This document shows positions 18,098 to 27,226 of a DNA stretch of 64,000 nucleotides, piece after piece. Made by a program: the position numbers and the translations under genes. The stretch is taken from assembly GCF_025566885.1 (NCBI RefSeq), contig NZ_JAOQJQ010000001.1, forward strand, positions 806,001 through 870,000. Direction: 5' to 3'. The notes under the pieces were generated by a model that made no database searches, was not told where the DNA came from, and saw only the letters and a list, made by a program, of their open reading frames with translations. This DNA is from Brotonthovivens ammoniilytica. Its GTDB lineage: Bacteria > Bacillota > Clostridia > Lachnospirales > Lachnospiraceae. Every line of letters begins with the position of its first letter. The stretch's first letter is position 1.

Positions 18098-18514
18098 TTA
18101 CTGTAAAGCTTCAAATACATAAGCAGAAAGCTCTTTCAGATTCGTTACTTTGGCAAGCCTTTCCGGTGAAGGGCTAAGCTCTAGATCTTTCTGAACAGCA
18201 TACAAAAGCAGCACCTTTTTCGTAGATTCAGAAGTAGCATGATCACAAGGCGTTGCCTGGTCAAGATTCCGAATCACATCTTTATCCAGTTTCATTGTTT
18301 TTGCCAGACTCAAAGCTGCCAGTTCTTTTAAATCTTCGGCTTCGCAGTCAGGGGGCAGCAAAAACTTTGATAATACGTAGTTTCTTACATGTTTATATAT
18401 AAATTCCAAGGTTGGATTTTTTTCTTTCTTAATTTGCTCTACCTCTTCTAAAGTGGCTTTTTTAGCTGCTGATAATAATTTTATAACCAGCTTTTTTCTT
18501 TCTACAATATCCAT
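18098..18514 (-). CDS. Hypothetical protein, helical, downstream of sufE
   Basis: I do not recognise this 138-residue protein. It looks mostly helical and charged, with a basic N-terminal third and a single Cys-Asp-His string (CDHATSE) near residue 92 plus a second cysteine in LPPDCEAEDL. There is no signal peptide or membrane segment. It follows the SufE gene by only 3 bases, so the two are translated from one message and may act together. The end VTNLKELSAYVFEAL resembles a small helical carrier or adaptor, but that is weak. Confidence 0.6.
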   Translation of the reverse strand: MDIVERKKLVIKLLSAAKKATLEEVEQIKKEKNPTLEFIYKHVRNYVLSKFLLPPDCEAEDLKELAALSLAKTMKLDKDVIRNLDQATPCDHATSESTKKVLLLYAVQKDLELSPSPERLAKVTNLKELSAYVFEALQ

Positions 18515-18517
18515 TCC

Positions 18518-18946
18518 CTATGCTCCTTTCTTTTTTCCGGCAAAGTTCTGAATATTTTTTATTACCTCATGAATTCCATGAAAACGGTCCGTGGAAATCT
18601 GTGTTTTTAAGTTTGTCTCTTCAATAAACCGGGGGGTATAACAGACGATTTCATCTGCCTTACGTCCATTGAGCAAAGATACAATTACCGCCAGCATTCC
18701 GCGGATAATCAGCGCTTCACTGTCCGCCTGCACATAGATTCTGCCATTGTCTTCAGATAACAGCAGCCAGACTCCTGACTGGCACCCATGTACTTTATTT
18801 TCTTCTGTTCTTAGTTCTTTTGGAATATGAGGCAGGTCTGAGGATATTTCCAACAGATACTCATATTGCAAAAACCAGTCATCCAACAGATTTAGATCAT
18901 CCATATAGGTTTCTTCCAACCGGGTAATTGTTAATGCTTCTTCCAT
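18518..18946 (-). CDS. sufE: SufE-family sulfur acceptor protein
   Basis: SufE takes persulfide sulfur from a SufS-type cysteine desulfurase through one cysteine. Here that residue is in VHGCQSGVW, followed by ADSEALIIRGMLAVIVSLLNG, the family core (key residues R, G, L, G). The frame is open to a TTG at 18973, but I choose the ATG at 18946 (MEEALTITRLEE), which has GGAG about 11 bases upstream; the length is then 142 residues. It stands apart from any suf operon, next to an unknown protein and a sugar-isomerase-like gene, so it may serve a dedicated sulfur transfer. Confidence 0.8.
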   Translation of the reverse strand: MEEALTITRLEETYMDDLNLLDDWFLQYEYLLEISSDLPHIPKELRTEENKVHGCQSGVWLLLSEDNGRIYVQADSEALIIRGMLAVIVSLLNGRKADEIVCYTPRFIEETNLKTQISTDRFHGIHEVIKNIQNFAGKKKGA

Positions 18947-19054
18947 TTTGCAAACATCTCCATCGTTTTTCAATTAGCTGCCCAAAACGGCCGTCAGTTT
19001 TGGATGCAGTTTTAAAACTTCTTCCAAAATTTAAGATACGGCTTACTGTCCGGA

Positions 19055-19083
19055 CAGGGAACAGCACAAAAGACTGCTCCCTG
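19055..19083 (-). terminator. Hairpin after the isomerase-like gene
   Basis: Arms CAGGGAACAG and CTGCTCCCTG pair with one mismatch around nine bases. It lies 50 bases beyond the stop of the isomerase-like gene. There is no long T run, so partial read-through into sufE is possible. Confidence 0.4.
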
Positions 19084-19131
19084 TTCCTGACAAAATCTAT
19101 GTATGGATAAAAATCCAAATGATATTCCGGA

Positions 19132-20661
19132 TTATACTCTGACTACTTCAAGGCCAAGGCTCTCACCCAGCAATTCCAGTTCTTTTGCATAATCTCCATA
19201 TACAAATGGAAGATGATTTCCAAACTGGCACTGTGCTTTGTAGAATTTCTCCTGATCTGCCACACGATAAACAACATATCCGTTACAGTTGTCCAGATCG
19301 TAATCGCCCCCTGCAACAATGGTTCCCTCTCCTACAAAGATCTTTGTGCAGTCCGGAGACAGGCGGCAGATTGTAATTTTTTCACCGGCATCTTTCTTAA
19401 AATCATAACGAAGAACAGCTCCAAATCCCTGATCATACGCAAAATGACGAACTCCGTAATGACCGTTTTCTCCATCAATGCCTTTGAATTTTCTGCTTGG
19501 TGTGGAATGTGCTGCGTGGTACAGATTGGTAAGATCTTCTACCCCTTCCAGATCTTCAATATGGAAACGTCTCATAGGACGGATTGTTCCGTTTTCATAT
19601 ACAAGTGGATTTGTATTTCCCATAAATGGTGCGCGGTTTGACACGGTAGATAAAATCAGCATGGTCAGCACGCCATCTACATCATATTCACACGCAGAAG
19701 GGATTCCCTGTTCATTTAAAAGAGAATGGGTCAGACAGAATGTAAATTTCTGCTCATTCATTCTTCTTGTGGAGCAGGTATCCGGACATGGAACGGTGAA
19801 GCCGCAGCAATCATGCAGATCCAGAAGTTTTTTCACTTCTACATATGCCCTGCAGGAATTAACCATCTGCTCACGGTCAATGTGCGTATCATCAGCACCT
19901 GCAAGAAGCTCATCTGCCAGTTTTTCAGCCTCTTTGATATCTTCTTCTGTAATATTAGGAGTATTCATTCTTCCCGGTGTTGTATAGTTTCCGCCTTCCG
20001 GTAATGGATTCATGTAATCCAGCAGTTCATGAAGATTCAGGAAACGGAAGTTTGTTCCAAACTTTTCAGTTGCTCTCTGCAGAGAAATAAATGTATCATT
20101 TGCACTCTTTGATACATTAGAATCAAAACGTACAGCAAGGAGTACATTCGCTTCCTTGAGTGCTTTTCTGATCCGGAGCACACGCAGATGCATTGCCACA
20201 CTCTCCCAGGTCAGCGGTGCATAACATTCAAGTCCCAGCGCTTTGATGGCTGCAGTTACAGCAGTTAAATCACAGCAGGTTGCCGGATCCTGAATAATCG
20301 GTTTATGTGTGCGCTGTGCAAGCTCAATAACAAGACCGCTTCTTGCAATACCGCCGGACATTAAGAATAAGTCAATTTCTTCCTGATCTGTTGTCATAGC
20401 ATCAAATGCCGCTTCCGGAATCATCCAGTCATCATGACATGGCAGGAAAACAGGCTCTAATAATTTTACCGCATCCGGCATATTTTTTTCTACAGTTTCA
20501 AAAAACTGCTGCTGCAGTTCCTGTGCTAATATCTGCTCATATTCCGGTGTCAGCGCCTCGCCTTTTGCAAAACGACACGGTCCCTCATAATAATACTGAT
20601 GCTCCAGCCCAAGAAAAATCGGTTTTACATTTAATTTTGTGTCAATACCTCTGCGAATCAT
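19132..20661 (-). CDS. L-fucose/L-arabinose isomerase-family protein
   Basis: A 509-residue protein of the FucI/AraA fold (COG2407 type). The C-terminal half shows the family string CEYDVDGVLTMLIL, GNTNPL, YHAAHST and GNHLPFVYGDY, with acidic residues and a histidine expected to bind the divalent metal. The start at 20661 (MIRRGIDTKL) is chosen because AAGGAG lies 8 bases upstream; the longer frame from 20778 has no ribosome site. Members isomerise aldoses and ketoses, or have unassigned roles. It is divergent from a PucR-type regulator that probably controls it. The actual sugar is unknown. Confidence 0.75.
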   Translation of the reverse strand: MIRRGIDTKLNVKPIFLGLEHQYYYEGPCRFAKGEALTPEYEQILAQELQQQFFETVEKNMPDAVKLLEPVFLPCHDDWMIPEAAFDAMTTDQEEIDLFLMSGGIARSGLVIELAQRTHKPIIQDPATCCDLTAVTAAIKALGLECYAPLTWESVAMHLRVLRIRKALKEANVLLAVRFDSNVSKSANDTFISLQRATEKFGTNFRFLNLHELLDYMNPLPEGGNYTTPGRMNTPNITEEDIKEAEKLADELLAGADDTHIDREQMVNSCRAYVEVKKLLDLHDCCGFTVPCPDTCSTRRMNEQKFTFCLTHSLLNEQGIPSACEYDVDGVLTMLILSTVSNRAPFMGNTNPLVYENGTIRPMRRFHIEDLEGVEDLTNLYHAAHSTPSRKFKGIDGENGHYGVRHFAYDQGFGAVLRYDFKKDAGEKITICRLSPDCTKIFVGEGTIVAGGDYDLDNCNGYVVYRVADQEKFYKAQCQFGNHLPFVYGDYAKELELLGESLGLEVVRV

Positions 20662-21147
20662 ACATATTCTCCTTTTCATCTTTTTTGGGGGATTCCCTTT
20701 GATGGAAGGAGTATAACATTGCAGAAGAATGATGACATCGGAAAAAACTCTGATTTTAAGACTACAAGATTCATACATTATCTAAACGCAAAAGTTTCTC
20801 AGAAACAAATTTCATTTTTTCATTCTTCCAGCAAAATATTTCCTATTTTCCCTCTATGATTTCTGACGTTATTTTTCTTCGCCAGCACTGCACATTTTCT
20901 ACAATAATTCTTTTTATCTTTCCTGTATTTTCAGTACCGCGTCGGCTGTTTTTACCTCCCATTGTTATAGTTTCCAAAAATATAACCAGCTTTTTAGAAA
21001 TTATTACATATTTTTCGGGTTAAATTCCAAGCAGACTGATAGAAAATCATATATATTTATATATGTAACATTGTTTAATAAAAATAATTTTGTAACATTT
21101 TTAGAAATCTCTCAAATAAATACCTATTACAGAAAGAAGGCAGATAT
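20662..21147. promoter_or_regulatory. Divergent AT-rich regulatory region between the isomerase-like and PucR genes
   Basis: Nearly 490 bases without a gene. Visible structure: the palindrome CATATATATTTATATATG at 21048-21065 and two direct copies of TGTAACATT at 21064-21072 and 21091-21099, 27 bases apart. These are candidate activator sites just upstream of the regulator gene. No coding potential is seen. Confidence 0.45.
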
Positions 21148-22722
21148 ATGATACCTATTTCCGTATCTCTTAATATTATTCTACATGAACTTAAGATTCC
21201 CTGCGAGGAGCATACTGCCCCTCTGCAGTCTAATCCCGGATTTCAGGCTGTGGAACTATTGTCCACAGAAATGCAAAAAAACCCTTCTGTCCTATATATT
21301 GGCACTTTAAGCCAGGCATTAAGTCAGGCCGCACGTTCTCCTGACAGTTTCTTTCTGGCAATCCGCGACCGGTTTCCGGATCAGGAAGAGGAGCCATGCA
21401 GAAATCTTATCATTCTCCGGGCAAATATGGAGATCGCAGAATTATATAACCGGGTTATGCGTATTTTCCTTAAAATTCTGCACTGGAATTATGAAATGTC
21501 CTGCTCTGCTGCTGCCGCAAAAGGGCTTCAGGACCTGCTAAATCTCAGTGAAGATATTTTGGAAAATCATATTGATATTCAGGATTCCGCTTTTTCACTG
21601 CTGGCCTATACCAAAAATATTCCTATTGATGATGAAATTACAAACAGTCTTGTAGAAAAGGGATACCACGATACGAAAACCATCCGGCAATTTCAGGAAC
21701 TCAGACGCATTGAAGAATTTCACAAGCAAAGCCAGGTTTACATTTCCAATGACCACAAACTGTGTAAATATTCCACCGTAAAACGCGTGCTGCATCTAAA
21801 TAACAAAATTGTCCTTTATATTGTTATGCACTGTAACCACAGAGAAGTAGATGACGGGCTCATTGACCTGTTCCAGATGCTTGTATCCTATGCTTCCTGT
21901 TACGTACTGAAAAATTCTTCATATCCTGTTCATTTTCAGTCCTACTCTCAATATTTTGCAGATCTGCTGGACGGAAAAATAAAAAATAAGGATGAGGCGG
22001 TCTCCCGGGCAGCCGGCGCCGGTCTGTTATTTCAGGGATGTTTTCTCCTTGCCATTATTCAATTTGACGATATTTTTAATACACCGGTTGAAAACCTGAC
22101 CATGCAGCTGCGCCAGCACCTGACCGCCTGTTATGTATTTTCCTATCAAAATCATATTATTCTCGTGTCACCAGTTCAGAAAAACTGTAAGGATTCCCAC
22201 CGTCAGCTGCTAGATAATTTAAAACCATTGTTAACAGCCAAATGCCTGATTGGGATTTCCAACATATTTACAGATCTCTGGGAATTAAAAGGCGCTCACG
22301 AACAGGCCGGATGTGCCGTTGAATACGGCTTTCATGTCCGCAAAAAAAATGCGGATAATTCAGAAATGAACGCATTTACTTTTGAAGAGAGTTTCTTGAC
22401 GCTTATTATTTCTAAAAGCTTTAACAGCTCCCCGGATCTGTTTCGCAGCTGCTTTATGACAAAAGCAATAGAAAAGCTAAAAAAAGACGATTCCATGAAC
22501 AGCCACAATATGATACAGCTGTTATCCATTTATCTGGCTTCCGGCTGTAAAGCCACCAAAACCAGCGAGCTTCTTCATATGCACCGCAATACCGTTTTAT
22601 ATCATATAGAAAGAATAGAGCAGCTGCTTGGAATTTCTCTTTCAGATATGGAAGTCAGAACAAAACTGTATCTTGGTCTGGCTGCGGAAAATTCCGGTAT
22701 GTCCGAATTTTTTCCTTTATAA
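21148..22722 (+). CDS. PucR-type transcriptional activator (copy 2)
   Basis: A 524-residue regulator. A sensing N-terminal region (LYIGTLSQALSQ resembles the LYIGRL segment of the two other PucR proteins here) leads to a GGDEF-like middle part and the C-terminal PucR HTH with LHMHRNTVLYHIERIEQLLG. It is more distant from the other two copies than they are from each other. It is divergent from the isomerase-like gene and presumably activates it and perhaps the sufE pair. AGAAAGAAGG precedes the ATG. Confidence 0.82.
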   Translation: MIPISVSLNIILHELKIPCEEHTAPLQSNPGFQAVELLSTEMQKNPSVLYIGTLSQALSQAARSPDSFFLAIRDRFPDQEEEPCRNLIILRANMEIAELYNRVMRIFLKILHWNYEMSCSAAAAKGLQDLLNLSEDILENHIDIQDSAFSLLAYTKNIPIDDEITNSLVEKGYHDTKTIRQFQELRRIEEFHKQSQVYISNDHKLCKYSTVKRVLHLNNKIVLYIVMHCNHREVDDGLIDLFQMLVSYASCYVLKNSSYPVHFQSYSQYFADLLDGKIKNKDEAVSRAAGAGLLFQGCFLLAIIQFDDIFNTPVENLTMQLRQHLTACYVFSYQNHIILVSPVQKNCKDSHRQLLDNLKPLLTAKCLIGISNIFTDLWELKGAHEQAGCAVEYGFHVRKKNADNSEMNAFTFEESFLTLIISKSFNSSPDLFRSCFMTKAIEKLKKDDSMNSHNMIQLLSIYLASGCKATKTSELLHMHRNTVLYHIERIEQLLGISLSDMEVRTKLYLGLAAENSGMSEFFPL

Positions 22723-22760
22723 AAAATGGGCTGTAAAAAAACTCCCCTAATCCTATAGAG

Positions 22761-22823
22761 TAAAAAAGCTGCGGATATTATGTTTTCAGATTTCCCTGTT
22801 TTCATAATATTCACAGCTTTTCT
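22761..22823. terminator. Shared bidirectional terminator
   Basis: Arms AAAAAAGCTGCGGATATTAT and ATAATATTCACAGCTTTTCT pair with one mismatch around the centre, with A and T runs outside. It lies between the ends of the PucR gene (plus) and the amidase gene (minus). Confidence 0.75.
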
Positions 22824-22824
22824 T

Positions 22825-23400
22825 TTATTCTGCCATTCCCAGCCCAAAGTATCTTAACATTCCCCGGTAAATACCGTCTGCAAAGGCATATTGTTTATCC
22901 ATCAGAAGTTCCGCATCCTCAGGATTACTTAAGTACGCCAGCTCTACTAGTACAGATGGCATTGTGGTCCTTCGCAAAACATAAAGAGATGGGTTTGTTC
23001 TTACCCCATTGTCTCTTGTACCCACACGGGCCACAATCCCAAGAACAATATGCTGTGCCAGAAAATAAGCCTGGGTATAAGACTGATACACATAACATTC
23101 TGTTCCATTGATATTTGGATTTTCATTGGAATTAGCATGGATACTGATAAAGTAATCTGCCGGCCATGAATTGGCCATATATACTCTTTCTCTGAGACTG
23201 CTGGCATTGCTGGTCCCTAATATTTCTTCCGGACTGTTTCTAGAAAGCCTTACTTCAAATCTTCCGTCTCTTCTTAAAAGATCTGCCAGATATACTCCCA
23301 CCTGATATGTGATATCCTGTTCACGCAGCCCAAATCCTTCTGCTCCCATATTATGCCCGGAAGGGTTATGCCCCTGATCTATAAATATTTTAATTGCCAT
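22825..23400 (-). CDS. N-acetylmuramoyl-L-alanine amidase (Amidase_3)
   Basis: A 191-residue zinc amidase that cuts the bond between muramic acid and the peptide stem. The ligands fit the family: H11 in DQGHNPSG, E27 in REQDITYQV, the histidine in SIHANSN, and the catalytic Glu in LVELAYLSN. There is no signal peptide or wall-binding domain, so it may be cytoplasmic, released by other means, or spore-related like CwlD. It is a single-gene unit inside the catabolic island and unrelated to it by function. Confidence 0.85.
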   Translation of the reverse strand: MAIKIFIDQGHNPSGHNMGAEGFGLREQDITYQVGVYLADLLRRDGRFEVRLSRNSPEEILGTSNASSLRERVYMANSWPADYFISIHANSNENPNINGTECYVYQSYTQAYFLAQHIVLGIVARVGTRDNGVRTNPSLYVLRRTTMPSVLVELAYLSNPEDAELLMDKQYAFADGIYRGMLRYFGLGMAE

Positions 23401-23492
23401 TGCCGCTGGTTCTCCTGCTTCCTTACAGCTATAGTATGCCGCAGAAGGTAAATCTGTTCCCGGATTTTTTTATATCTTTTCATAAATAACCA

Positions 23493-24026
23493 TTACAGAG
23501 CAGTTCCTTTTTTAGGAATAAAAAAGGACTTCATATCTGCTCCCTCCAAGGTCAGTAACTGAATTTTTTTATCTATCCCTCCTGCATATCCCGTAAGACT
23601 CCCATTAGAGCCTACCACCCGGTGGCAGGGCACTATAACAGAAATTTTATTATGCCCGACAGCACCGCCTGCCGCCTGGGCTGACATATGAGCACTTCCC
23701 TTTTTAGCCGCAATCTGCCTTGCAATATCCCCATATGTCATTGTCTTTCCATAAGGTATCCTGCAGAGAATTTTCCATACCTCATTTTGAAAATCCGTTC
23801 CTGTGAAATGAAGGGGAACCATAAAATCCGGCTCTTTTCCGGAAAAATAAATATCAAGCCACTGTTTTGCCTGATCAAACACTGGTATCTCTCTTTCCTC
23901 ATGTTCTTTATCTAAATGAAGTGCAAAATACTTCTGCCCTTCAAACCACAATCCTGTTAAACCCACCGTATCTGCAGCCAGTAAAATATTTCCAAAGGGT
24001 GACTGATAATGACTGATATACTGCAT
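23493..24026 (-). CDS. ogt: Methylated-DNA--protein-cysteine methyltransferase
   Basis: Suicide repair protein that takes alkyl groups from O6-alkylguanine onto its own cysteine. The active site is VIVPCHRVVGSNG, followed by LTGYAGG, and the HTH part has GKTMTYGDIARQIA. The start at 24026 (MQYISHYQSPFG) is supported by AGGAGG 7 bases upstream; it gives 177 residues, normal for Ogt. Monocistronic. Confidence 0.92.
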   Translation of the reverse strand: MQYISHYQSPFGNILLAADTVGLTGLWFEGQKYFALHLDKEHEEREIPVFDQAKQWLDIYFSGKEPDFMVPLHFTGTDFQNEVWKILCRIPYGKTMTYGDIARQIAAKKGSAHMSAQAAGGAVGHNKISVIVPCHRVVGSNGSLTGYAGGIDKKIQLLTLEGADMKSFFIPKKGTAL

Positions 24027-24120
24027 ATTGCTTCCTCCTATCACCTTATATATGTCATATGCTTTTTACTAAGTATACGGGACTTTCATTTAGAACACAA
24101 GAAAATACCGGATATCTAAA

Positions 24121-24148
24121 ATACACGCAGTCTTAAGACTGCGCGTAT
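24121..24148. terminator. Palindromic terminator hairpin after the MFS gene
   Basis: ATACACGCAGTCTTAAGACT continues to GCGCGTAT; the inner 18 bases (CGCAGTCTT/AAGACTGCG) are a perfect palindrome. It lies between the MFS gene end and the ogt start. Confidence 0.55.
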
Positions 24149-24209
24149 AAGAGGAGTATCTTTGGTTTTTATGAGAAACCAGATACAGGGTAAGCAACAT
24201 CATAACGGA

Positions 24210-25538
24210 TTATTTTCTGTCACATAAAGTATCATCCAGTGTTTTTCCTGCTTTTTCTCTGTATTTGTCATCAATTTCTTTTACATGTTTTGCACTAAAA
24301 AGCAGAATAAGAATCAGACTTACCACTCCTGCAACTGCAATAGCAATAAAACATAAACGATAACCAACTGCTGTATACAAAAGAAATGCGATAACAGTTG
24401 GGGCAATGGCATTAAAAATATTTGCAATGGGATTTAAACAAGCAAATACGCTGGAAAAATCTTCTCGCCGCCAATACTGTGCCGCCGCTGAAACTGTAAA
24501 ATTAGAAGACGCTCCCATAAATACAGCCAAAAGAATCATTGCAATCATCAAACATGCCGCATTTTGAATAATGCCAAATACACCGGATAACATCATAATC
24601 ACAACGGCAATAGCAATTGCTTTCTTAGTGCCAAATCTAGTATCCAAAAGCCCCAGACTATAGCTTCCAATAATTCCAAATACCATAATCAGCGTCATAA
24701 TCATTCCATAATTCAAAGATTCAAATTGTGCTACAATAGCTGCTGTCTGCGTCATCATACCAACAGAAAACATCAGCAGAAATCCACAGGTAACACTGAT
24801 AAACCAGAAATCACGATTGGACAGTGTGTGACCGGTTGTCCAAACTGTTGTCTTCTTGTTTTCGATTTCTTCTTCCATTATTTTTTTGGCAATTTCTGGA
24901 GTAAAACTCCTGTCATTATCTCTATAAGCTCCGCATTGCTCCGGATAATCCTTTACAAATATCAAGCCTGCTACCCAGGTAAGGATACAGACAATTAAAA
25001 ATGGTAAAAATGCAGAGGCAGGATTTGGAGCTCCTCCTTTAAATACATTTGCTGCAAAAATACTAATCATACCATTTCCAATAGGAAACAATAATGTCGT
25101 AATTCCCATGATAGTTCCCTTTCTTCTTGGAAACCACTGTCCTACAAGAATGCTGCAGGTAAATGTACAATACATATTTACACATACGCTTTCAATAAAA
25201 TATGCCCCAATCCATACGGCACTGAAACCAAAGGGTACCGGATAAAATGCAATCACGCATCCCATTAACAATGAAACTGCACCAAAAAATATGGTCAGAT
25301 TTTTCATATTTTTTATTTTACCGATAAATCTTGATAATATTAACTGCATAATAATCGCTACGAATGTACCGGCAGTAAATACCATAGGCACAAATTTAGC
25401 TCCACCATAAAAATCCGCAAGGATGTTCATGGGATAGTTGGTAAAGACGACCTGAGTAAAAAAAGCACCCGCTTGAAAAATAATAAGCATCCATCCATAA
25501 AAGCCGAATCCCATACTCTTTTTTTGTGTATTCTCCAT
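24210..25538 (-). CDS. Major facilitator superfamily transporter
   Basis: A 442-residue carrier with twelve hydrophobic segments split by a charged central loop (about residues 200-235, PEQCGAYRDNDRSF). The loop after helix 2 reads LSRFIGKIKN, and WFPRRKGTIMGITTLLFP follows helix 4, as in the oxalate/formate-antiporter-like and monocarboxylate-like MFS group. The start is the ATG at 25538 behind AGGGGGA. It is divergent from a PucR regulator, so it likely imports the inducing organic acid. The substrate cannot be read from sequence. Confidence 0.85.
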   Translation of the reverse strand: MENTQKKSMGFGFYGWMLIIFQAGAFFTQVVFTNYPMNILADFYGGAKFVPMVFTAGTFVAIIMQLILSRFIGKIKNMKNLTIFFGAVSLLMGCVIAFYPVPFGFSAVWIGAYFIESVCVNMYCTFTCSILVGQWFPRRKGTIMGITTLLFPIGNGMISIFAANVFKGGAPNPASAFLPFLIVCILTWVAGLIFVKDYPEQCGAYRDNDRSFTPEIAKKIMEEEIENKKTTVWTTGHTLSNRDFWFISVTCGFLLMFSVGMMTQTAAIVAQFESLNYGMIMTLIMVFGIIGSYSLGLLDTRFGTKKAIAIAVVIMMLSGVFGIIQNAACLMIAMILLAVFMGASSNFTVSAAAQYWRREDFSSVFACLNPIANIFNAIAPTVIAFLLYTAVGYRLCFIAIAVAGVVSLILILLFSAKHVKEIDDKYREKAGKTLDDTLCDRK

Positions 25539-25585
25539 CACAAATCCCCCTTTTATATTATGGATTTATTCTATTCTATTATAGT

Positions 25586-25646
25586 TGAACAATAAACAGC
25601 TAAAATGACAAATACTTTTTCATATAATAGCTTGTCTTATTGTTCA
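25586..25646. promoter_or_regulatory. Inverted-repeat operator between the MFS and PucR genes
   Basis: TGAACAATAA (25586-25595) and TTATTGTTCA (25637-25646) are perfect 10-base inverted arms separated by 41 bases in the divergent promoter region. The position and symmetry suit a PucR dimer pair controlling both genes. A looser ACAAT...ATTGT pair is at 12214-12230 before the paralogous regulator. Confidence 0.55.
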
Positions 25647-25691
25647 TTTTGAACTAAGATAGTAACAAACTTTCATGGAAGGGGAAACTAT

Positions 25692-27146
25692 ATGAAATTA
25701 AGCATGTGGATTTTTGCAGACTGGCTGAAGGGTTATCATCCAAAGCTACAGATTCAATCTGGAAAAATGGAGATTGAAACCGTACGACTGTTCTCCCAAA
25801 ACAACATTTCAAAAGACAACACACTCTACATTGGCAGACTCAGTGATTTTTTTCCAAACAACAGCGGCCATCATGTTGTATGCTCCAATAGAAATGATCT
25901 GATTATTCTTCCGGTTAATGATATAGCAGAAATTTTAAATGCTGTTATAGAAGCAATTGAATTTTATTCCAAATGGAATACCGATATCTTAAAGCTGTTA
26001 TCTCATGGATGCCTGATCCCTGATCTCTTAAAACGAAGTGAAAAAATATTGAAAGAGCCTGTATTTGTACTGGATTCCGGTCAAAGACTTCTTGCCATTT
26101 CATCCTTATATCATGATCAGTATGTGGATCGTTACTGGCATGAACTTGCAGAATACGGAAGTACCAACATTGACTTTATCCTGAAATTTAATCAGCACTA
26201 TGCCAAAAATCTTTTTCAAATCCGGGGCGTCTATCTTGTAAACGAAGATATTCTGCCGCACAAAACCTATTGTTATAATTTTTTCCTGAATAACGTCTGG
26301 GTTGGTGTCACTAATATACTAGTACAGGGAGAGAGTCTTTCTCAGGGGACACTTGATTTATTTACTGCCTTTTGTCATTACATTGACATGTGGTTTACCT
26401 CTTCTCCTCAACAGCAGTCTATGCTTTTTTTGGATTCTATGTTTCATTTTGCTCTTTCAAATCAAGAATGTGATTACGAAAATTTCAACCGGCATTTAAA
26501 GCTCCTAAACTGGCAGTTTGATGACCCCAAAATTTTGATTACTATGGTTAATACCTTTGAACAGTATAATATCCATACACATTTATGCCATACTATTAAT
26601 GATCTGTTCCCATATGCCTACGCGCTCACCCATGATAGTTATGTATGCGTATTATGCAATCTAAATCAAAAAGAACTTTCTTTTATCTGCCAGGATATCA
26701 TCCCCTGGCTGAAAAAAAGCAACTATTACGGATGCTACAGCAGTCCTTTTACAGATTTAAAATTATTGTCAGAACATTTTGAGCAGACAAAAATTGCCGC
26801 ACAGTTTTCTCCCCAAAATATAGGGGAAATGTATCATACACAGGATTATATCATGAAATATGGATTTACTGTCATGAAGCAGCATGTCCAGACAACTCTT
26901 ATCCATGCAGTAGTCACACAGCTAGAAGCCTATGATCTGGAACACCAAACAGAATTCAGTCATACCCTTCATATGTATCTGAAATATGAACGCAGTCAGT
27001 CACAAACTGCAAACGCGCTGAATCTGCACCGCAATACCCTAACCTACCGGCTAAAAAAACTGCGGGAGCTTATTTCCTGCTACCTTGACAATCCGGATAC
27101 CCGTATGAACCTGCTGATTTCTTATGAGCTGCTAGATAACCTATGA
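25692..27146 (+). CDS. PucR-type transcriptional activator (copy 3)
   Basis: A 484-residue paralogue of the regulator at 12338: MKLSMWIFADWLKGY at the start, LYIGRLSDFF, VFVLDSGQRLLA, HLCHTINDLF, and the C-terminal HTH QTANALNLHRNTLTYRLKK. The two copies align over their whole length, which suggests duplication with new ligand or operator use. It is divergent from the MFS gene. GGAAGGGGAAAC precedes the ATG. Confidence 0.85.
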   Translation: MKLSMWIFADWLKGYHPKLQIQSGKMEIETVRLFSQNNISKDNTLYIGRLSDFFPNNSGHHVVCSNRNDLIILPVNDIAEILNAVIEAIEFYSKWNTDILKLLSHGCLIPDLLKRSEKILKEPVFVLDSGQRLLAISSLYHDQYVDRYWHELAEYGSTNIDFILKFNQHYAKNLFQIRGVYLVNEDILPHKTYCYNFFLNNVWVGVTNILVQGESLSQGTLDLFTAFCHYIDMWFTSSPQQQSMLFLDSMFHFALSNQECDYENFNRHLKLLNWQFDDPKILITMVNTFEQYNIHTHLCHTINDLFPYAYALTHDSYVCVLCNLNQKELSFICQDIIPWLKKSNYYGCYSSPFTDLKLLSEHFEQTKIAAQFSPQNIGEMYHTQDYIMKYGFTVMKQHVQTTLIHAVVTQLEAYDLEHQTEFSHTLHMYLKYERSQSQTANALNLHRNTLTYRLKKLRELISCYLDNPDTRMNLLISYELLDNL

Positions 27147-27226
27147 AAAATTCAAGGGACTTATATTCTTTGCCTTCTCGTTTTTCATGGTGTTTTTCAT
27201 ATACAATGCGAAAGACAAATTAAAAT

